Source: Treponema sp. (GTDB taxonomy: Bacteria > Spirochaetota > Spirochaetia > Treponematales > Treponemataceae). Taken from it: a stretch of 64,000 nt of DNA. The notes beneath the pieces are model-generated. The model did no database searches. It was not told the DNA's origin and worked only from the letters and a program-made list of their open reading frames with translations. Made by a program: the position numbers and the translations under genes. Positions 59,671-64,000 of the stretch are shown piece after piece. The first letter of the stretch is position 1. Each line of letters starts with the position of its first letter. The stretch spans positions 215,045-279,044 of the forward strand of contig JAGCNW010000030.1 of the NCBI GenBank assembly GCA_017645785.1. Direction: 5' to 3'.

Positions 59671-60915
59671 CTAGCGCTTGTTTCTCTGCTTAGAAACTAC
59701 GTCGAAGATAACGGCCAAGAGGAGAACCAAGCCCTTTACGGCCTGCTGCCAGTTGGAGTCAACGCCCATCAAAGACATTCCGTTGTTCAAAACGCCCATG
59801 AAGATGGCGCCGACTACGGCTCCTCCGATAGTTCCTGATCCGCCGTATGCTGACGCTCCGCCGATAAAGCAAGAGCCGATGGCGTCCATTTCATAGCTCA
59901 TGCCGGCTGTAGGAGCGGCTGAGTTGAAGCGGGCTACGCAGACAAGCGCGGCTACGGCAGAAAGGAAGCCCATGTTGGTGTAGGCGAACATCATTACGTT
60001 GTCGGTATTGACGCCAGAGAGCTTTGCGGCTTTGGCGTTTCCGCCGATGGCGTAGAGGTAGCGGCCGGGAACTGTGTTCTGCGTGTAGTATGTGTAGAAG
60101 GCTACGACAATCGCGATCAAGATCAAGACTGTCGGGATTCCGTGGTGATGGCCAAGCTTCCAAGCGGCGGCGATTACTACGAATGTTATGATTACAAGGC
60201 GGGCAAAGAAGGGGGCGGCGCCTTCTACGGCGTATCCCTTTGAAACCTTTGTCTTTCTGCTGATGAGGCTTGTTGCGATCATAATCACGCAGATTGCGAT
60301 AGCGGTGATCATCGTTACAGTCATTGTCATCGAGGCGAGCTTGGCGGCCGCGGCTTCGGCGGCGGGGCCTTCTTCCAAAGCGGCTGTAGTGAGCGCGGGG
60401 AAGAATACTTCGGGAATGTAGCTTGAGAACAAGTTGAGGTACTTTTGCGGGAAGGGCGAGATTGTCAAACCGTCAAGAACGATAAGAGCGACGCCGCGCC
60501 ACAAGAGCATGCCCGAAAGGGTTGTGATGAAGGGCGGAATGTGCAAGTAAGCGATAAAGGCTCCGTGCCAGGCGCCGATCAAAGTTCCGATAAAAAGACA
60601 AATGACAATCGAAATGCCGATTGGCAAATGCGCGTCTACGATGAGTTTTCCGGCGATGGCGCCGACCAAACAAACGACTGAACCTACAGAAAGGTCGATG
60701 TTGCCTCCGGTAAGGATGCACAAGAGCATGCCCGCCGCAAGAACAAGAACGTAAGAGTTCTGCAAGATGATGTTGTTTACGTTTGACGGAGCGAAAAGCG
60801 CTCCAGTCAAAATTTGGAACAAGACCATGACCGCCACAAGGATCAAAAGCATTGTGTTGTCCTTGAGCAGTTTCTTTACGTCAAACGACGCGGCTTTTAC
60901 AGTATTTTCTGCCAT
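59671..60915 (-). CDS. mmsB: Multiple-sugar ABC transporter permease (MmsB/GguB type)
   Basis: 414-residue permease of the BPD_transp_2 (ribose/xylose) family. Motifs include the early LTGGNIDLSVGSVVCL, then LHIPPFITTLSGMLLWRGVA, GRYLYAIGGNAKAAKLSGVN (coupling loop region) and GGASAYGGSGTIGGAVVG. An Ala/Glu-rich loop near residues 175-200 (EEGPAAEAAAAKLAS) adds length, as in GguB-type permeases. AAGGAG precedes the ATG; the gene follows the ATPase by 12 nt. Confidence 0.92.
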   Translation of the reverse strand: MAENTVKAASFDVKKLLKDNTMLLILVAVMVLFQILTGALFAPSNVNNIILQNSYVLVLAAGMLLCILTGGNIDLSVGSVVCLVGAIAGKLIVDAHLPIGISIVICLFIGTLIGAWHGAFIAYLHIPPFITTLSGMLLWRGVALIVLDGLTISPFPQKYLNLFSSYIPEVFFPALTTAALEEGPAAEAAAAKLASMTMTVTMITAIAICVIMIATSLISRKTKVSKGYAVEGAAPFFARLVIITFVVIAAAWKLGHHHGIPTVLILIAIVVAFYTYYTQNTVPGRYLYAIGGNAKAAKLSGVNTDNVMMFAYTNMGFLSAVAALVCVARFNSAAPTAGMSYEMDAIGSCFIGGASAYGGSGTIGGAVVGAIFMGVLNNGMSLMGVDSNWQQAVKGLVLLLAVIFDVVSKQRNKR

Positions 60916-60927
60916 ACTAATCTCCTT

Positions 60928-62466
60928 TTATTTTCCTGAATTGATGATGCAAGTCATGATTTTTTCTTGCGTCGCTTCTTCGGCGGGCATTTCGCCGACC
61001 ATTTTGCCTTCGTTCATGATGTAGATTCTGTCGCTCATTCCAAGAACTTCGGGCATTTCCGAAGAAATCATAAGAACCGACTTTCCTTCCGCCACCATCT
61101 TGTTGATGAGGCAGTAAATCTCGTACTTGGCGCCAACGTCGATTCCTCTTGTCGGTTCGTCAAGAATCAAGATGTCAGGATCTGTGAAAAGCCATTTTCC
61201 GATAAGAACCTTTTGCATGTTTCCGCCGGAAAGGTTTCCTACAGGCTCCTGGACTGTCGCGCACTTTGTGTGCATTTCTTTGGCAGTCTCAACCGAGTAC
61301 TTGTTCTCCAAGTCAAAGTCGATGGCTCCAAATTTGTTCACAATCTTTTTCAAGTTGGCGCTTACGGTGTTCTTTGCGATTGATTCGCTAAGAATCAAGC
61401 CGTTGCCCTTGCGGTCTTCGGTTACGTAGGCAAGGCCCGCGTCAATCGCGGCTTTAGGAGTGGGGAAGTTAACTTCCTTTCCGTTCATAAAGATCTTTCC
61501 GCGAATGTTGGCGCCATAGCTGTGTCCAAAGATGCTCATCGCAAGTTCGGTGCGGCCGGCTCCCATAAGGCCGGAGATTCCTACAACTTCGCCCTTGCGA
61601 ATGTTGAAGTTTACGTGGTCGCAAACTGTTATGCCGTCAAATACCGGATGCTCGACGCACCAATCTTTGACCTCGAAGCAAACGTCTCCGATGTTTTTGT
61701 TCTCTCTCTTGGGAAAGCGGTTTTCCAAGGAGCGGCCGACCATCGCCTTGATAATCTCGTTTTCGTCGATGGCTTCCGTTCCTTTTTTCATGGAAGTGAT
61801 CGTCGTTCCGTCGCGGATTACCGTGATTGAGTCGGCTACATAAGAGACTTCGTTCAATTTATGAGATATAATAATGGAAGTGATTCCCTTTTCCTTCTTC
61901 AATTTCAAAAGAAGATCAAGGAGCTTTTTCGCTTCCGTATCGTTCAATGAAGCTGTGGGCTCGTCAAGAATCAAGAGGCGGACGTCTTTTGCCAGCGCCT
62001 TGGCTATTTCTACAAGCTGCTGTTTTCCGACGCCAATGTCCTTAATGAGCGTGTGAGGATTTTCGTTCAATCCAACAAGCGCCAAAGATTCGGCGCATTT
62101 TTTGTATGTTTCGTCCCAGTTTATTCTGGCCTTTGTTCCGCGCTCGTTGCCCAAGAACATGTTCTCGGCGATTGAAAGCAGGGGAACCAAAGCAAGTTCC
62201 TGGTGGATAATTACAATGCCTTTTTTTTCACTATCTTTAATTGTTTGGAACTGGCAGACTTTTCCGTCAAAAACTATGTCGCCTTCGTAAGTTCCATACG
62301 GATAAACTCCCGAAAGAACGTTCATCAGCGTTGACTTTCCGGCTCCGTTTTCTCCTACGACGGCGTGGATTTCTCCGTTGGCCACCTTTAGGTTGACTTT
62401 GTCAAGCGCGGTTACGTTGATAAACCTCTTTGTGATGTCTCTCATTTCCAATAACATGTCTGCCAT
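60928..62466 (-). CDS. mmsA: Multiple-sugar ABC transporter ATPase, two nucleotide-binding domains (MmsA/GguA type)
   Basis: 512 residues with two ABC domains. First: GENGAGKSTLMN, Q-loop HQELALVP, signature VGKQQLVEIAKALAKDV, LLILDEPTASL and SIIISHKLNEV. Second: the degenerate Walker A GLMGAGRTEL, YVTEDRKGNGL, NLSGGNMQKVLIGKW and LILDEPTRGIDVG. This asymmetry is normal for RbsA/XylG-type ATPases. AGGAGG sits before the ATG. An attenuator-like hairpin separates it from the binding-protein gene. Confidence 0.94.
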   Translation of the reverse strand: MADMLLEMRDITKRFINVTALDKVNLKVANGEIHAVVGENGAGKSTLMNVLSGVYPYGTYEGDIVFDGKVCQFQTIKDSEKKGIVIIHQELALVPLLSIAENMFLGNERGTKARINWDETYKKCAESLALVGLNENPHTLIKDIGVGKQQLVEIAKALAKDVRLLILDEPTASLNDTEAKKLLDLLLKLKKEKGITSIIISHKLNEVSYVADSITVIRDGTTITSMKKGTEAIDENEIIKAMVGRSLENRFPKRENKNIGDVCFEVKDWCVEHPVFDGITVCDHVNFNIRKGEVVGISGLMGAGRTELAMSIFGHSYGANIRGKIFMNGKEVNFPTPKAAIDAGLAYVTEDRKGNGLILSESIAKNTVSANLKKIVNKFGAIDFDLENKYSVETAKEMHTKCATVQEPVGNLSGGNMQKVLIGKWLFTDPDILILDEPTRGIDVGAKYEIYCLINKMVAEGKSVLMISSEMPEVLGMSDRIYIMNEGKMVGEMPAEEATQEKIMTCIINSGK

Positions 62467-62496
62467 GGAATTCCTCCTAAAAAAACTAAATGCGTT

Positions 62497-62531
62497 AAAA
62501 AAGGCCGCCCGCCTTATTGGGTGGGCGGCCT
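62497..62531 (-). terminator. Partial terminator between the sugar-binding protein and ATPase genes
   Basis: GGCCGCCC (62503-62510) pairs with GGGCGGCC (62523-62530). On the minus strand the stem is followed by a run of T, the form of an intrinsic terminator. Placed after the binding-protein gene, it should make that message more abundant than the ATPase and permease part, the usual stoichiometry device in ABC operons. Confidence 0.75.
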
Positions 62532-62557
62532 GACTGCAGATTTGACTCCGCTAAAGC

Positions 62558-63616
62558 CTATTGAAGGTCGGCGGCTGTGTAGTAGCCTGAGTCAAGCAAC
62601 AACGCTTTGTAGTTGTCCTTGTCGCCGAAAACCGGTTCACAAAGGAATGAAGGAATGATTCCTGTTCCGTTGTCGTAGGTTTTCTTGTCGTTGATCGGCG
62701 GCTGAGTTCCCTTGGCGATAGCGTCAACCATCTTGACTACCTGAGAAGCCAATGTGCGAGTGTCCTTGAATACTGACATGGCCTGTGTTCCGGCAATCAT
62801 ATTTTTAACAGACGGCTTGTCGCAGTCCTGTCCAGTTACGATCGGGAAGTTCTTGGCTGTGTAGCCGGCGCCTACCAAGGCGTTTGTGATTCCCTGGGCG
62901 CAAGAGTCGTTTGAAGAGTAAACGGCGTCAAGCTTTGTTTTGCCGGGGCCGTACTTCTGAGAAGTGATGAGGTTCTCCATGCGCTTCTGGGCAACTTCTG
63001 TAGACCAGTTCAATGTGGCGCACTGGGCCTTTGAAGTCTGTCCTGAGCGGCATACCAAAACTCCTGACTTGAGGTAGGGTGTCAAAACATCCATGGCTCC
63101 GCCAAAGAAGAAGTTGATGTTGTTGTCATCGGGAGATCCTGTGAAGAACTCGATGTAGGCGGGATCCTTGGCTGAGCGGCTCTTGAGTCCGAGCTTGTCA
63201 ACAAGGTAGTTGCCCTGGATTGTTCCAACTTTGTAGTTGTCGAATGTGGCATAGTAAGAAACGGCGTCGCTGTTCATGATCAAGCGGTCATAAGCGATAA
63301 CTTTTACGCCCTGCTTCTTGGCTGTGTCAAGAACGCCCTTAAGAGCGCTGCCATCGATGGCGGCGATTACCAAGATCTTGTCGCCCTTTGTAAGCATGTT
63401 CTCAATCTGCTGAGTCTGCATGGCGATGTCGTTGTTGGCATACTGAAGGTCGACAACATATCCGGCCTTCTTAAGTTCCTTAGACATGTTGGCTCCGTCC
63501 TGGTTCCAGCGCTGCAAAGACTTTGTAGGCATAGAAACGCCAACCTTTACTTTCGGAGCGGCGAAAACCGCGCCCGCGAGCATTGCCGCTACGGCAAAAG
63601 AAATGATTTTTTTCAT
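62558..63616 (-). CDS. chvE: Multiple-sugar-binding periplasmic protein (ChvE type)
   Basis: 352 residues with a signal peptide (FAVAAMLAGAVFA-A). Strong resemblance to ChvE, the aldose-binding protein of Agrobacterium: VGVSMPTKSLQRWNQDGANM, LQYANNDIAMQTQQIENML, KVIAYDRLIMNSDAVSYYAT, FTGSPDDNN, VTGQDCDKPSVKNMI and VFKDTRTLA. Such proteins bind several monosaccharides (glucose, galactose, xylose, arabinose). I use ATG 63616 with GGAGG six bases upstream. The gene leads the mmsA-mmsB operon. Confidence 0.94.
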   Translation of the reverse strand: MKKIISFAVAAMLAGAVFAAPKVKVGVSMPTKSLQRWNQDGANMSKELKKAGYVVDLQYANNDIAMQTQQIENMLTKGDKILVIAAIDGSALKGVLDTAKKQGVKVIAYDRLIMNSDAVSYYATFDNYKVGTIQGNYLVDKLGLKSRSAKDPAYIEFFTGSPDDNNINFFFGGAMDVLTPYLKSGVLVCRSGQTSKAQCATLNWSTEVAQKRMENLITSQKYGPGKTKLDAVYSSNDSCAQGITNALVGAGYTAKNFPIVTGQDCDKPSVKNMIAGTQAMSVFKDTRTLASQVVKMVDAIAKGTQPPINDKKTYDNGTGIIPSFLCEPVFGDKDNYKALLLDSGYYTAADLQ

Positions 63617-63668
63617 AAAATCCTCCATTTGATTTTATTTGGCCGCTTTTTCCCTGCGGCTTGACACT

Positions 63669-63706
63669 AATATAAAGCATAAAATGGCCTAAAAACCGGC
63701 CATTTT
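63669..63706 (-). promoter_or_regulatory. chvE promoter region with a 26-bp operator-like palindrome
   Basis: AAAATGGCC (63681-63689) and GGCCATTTT (63698-63706) form a perfect 9-bp inverted repeat with an 8-nt spacer. On the minus strand a TATATT (63674-63669) lies just downstream, and the palindrome covers where the -35 would be; no good -35 hexamer is present. This looks like the site of a sugar-responsive regulator. Confidence 0.5.
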
Positions 63707-63807
63707 CTTGACTTTTTTGCGGAATTTGGGAAGTTTTTGGCATTTCTTAGCAAAATTTTGCCGCTTGGATTAGTAATTTTTTGTGGTCAAAATTTTGCTA
63801 ACCGATT

Positions 63808-63875
63808 TGTCATTGCCCGACTTGATCGGGCAATCTTTTGCCCGAAAGATGTCCGGGTCAAGCCCGAACATGGCA
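63808..63875. repeat. 68-bp composite palindromic element upstream of chvE
   Basis: TGTCA at the left and TGGCA (one base off TGACA) at the right. Stems are ATTGCCCGA/TCGGGCAAT and GTCCGGG/CCCGAAC, joined by ATCTTTT and GAAAGAT. It lies five bases beyond the stop of the partial sugar-binding gene. It is the closest relative of the copy inside truB. Confidence 0.88.
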
Positions 63876-63879
63876 GTAG

Positions 63880-64000
63880 CTATTTGTACACTTCTTCTCG
63901 CGTGTGGAAGCCGCTTTTTATGACGATTTCGTCTATGTTCGCGGCCGTCACGGCGGTTGGATGCAGCCAAAGGACAGGAATTTCGCCGGAACCGTTGTCA
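63880..64000 (-). CDS. Second ChvE-like sugar-binding protein, C-terminal 39 residues (5' end outside window)
   Basis: Reading the minus strand from the right edge gives an open frame ending at TAG 63882-63880: DNGSGEIPVLWLHPTAVTA, then ANIDEIVIKSGFHTREEVYK. This aligns end-on with the C-terminus of the neighbouring ChvE protein (YDNGTGIIPSFLCEPV ... LLLDSGYYTAADLQ). It therefore appears to be the tail of a second family 1 sugar-binding protein gene, upstream of and co-directional with chvE. Only the tail is visible, so confidence is moderate. Confidence 0.7.
   Translation of the reverse strand, partial: DNGSGEIPVLWLHPTAVTAANIDEIVIKSGFHTREEVYK

Overview
The window is chromosomal DNA of a spirochaete, most likely a host-associated (gut, rumen or oral type) Treponema of intermediate GC. 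The basis is lineage-typical content read from the proteins: a UPF0164/FadL-like outer-membrane barrel, a giant lipoprotein beta-helix of treponemal style, many signal peptides with loose spirochaetal lipoboxes, LptF/LptG-type permeases beside tgt, a DUF4912-GH57 pair and a ChvE-type sugar transporter. Coding density is high. No gene-free stretch exceeds 300 bases, and I found no rRNA, tRNA, CRISPR array, prophage or insertion sequence.

Layout. 1-10719 (+): translation and RNA operon infB(3' end)-rbfA-truB-ribF-rpsO-pnp-dut, then two LptF/LptG-like permeases, tgt and a secreted HEAT-repeat protein, mostly with overlapping or closely spaced genes. 10716-14455 (-): a DEAH RNA helicase and a CapA-like lipoprotein. 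14543-21259 (+): a 2,238-residue surface lipoprotein built from four diverged beta-helix modules. 21381-25025 (+): argH coupled to a polar amino acid ABC transporter. 25088-29105 (+): yajC-secD-secF behind a consensus promoter, then ispH. 29191-30489 (-): FadL-like barrel. 30683-39732 (+): a large periplasmic TPR protein, a multi-domain transmembrane sensor with a PP2C/SpoIIE phosphatase output, a small Lys-rich protein and a LysM-LytM protein. 39880-43112 (+): feoA-feoA-feoB plus a Cys-rich/HMA fusion, behind a promoter holding a DtxR/TroR-like palindrome. 43123-49426 (-): DEDDh exonuclease, two hexose-phosphate mutases, a degenerate LytM protein and a beta-propeller-like exported protein. 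49543-55893 (+): three tandem outer-membrane barrel proteins and an MGDG-synthase-like glycosyltransferase. 55968-57146 (-): thiI. 57247-59488 (+): DUF4912 and GH57-like proteins. 59671-64000 (-): ChvE/MmsA/MmsB-type sugar ABC transporter, with the 3' end of a second ChvE-like binding protein at the right edge.

Most notable signals: (1) a family of about 68-bp composite palindromes made from interchangeable hairpin modules, with four copies here, one lying inside the truB reading frame; (2) at least five genes whose well-formed sigma-70-type promoters lie so close to the start codon (6-9 nt after the -10) that the mRNA should be essentially leaderless; (3) the modular, compositionally mosaic giant lipoprotein; (4) the iron locus with its operator and HMA fusion; (5) the three-barrel plus glycolipid-synthase operon; (6) two LytM-fold proteins that lack zinc ligands. 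Functions are read from motifs by eye and no database search was possible.
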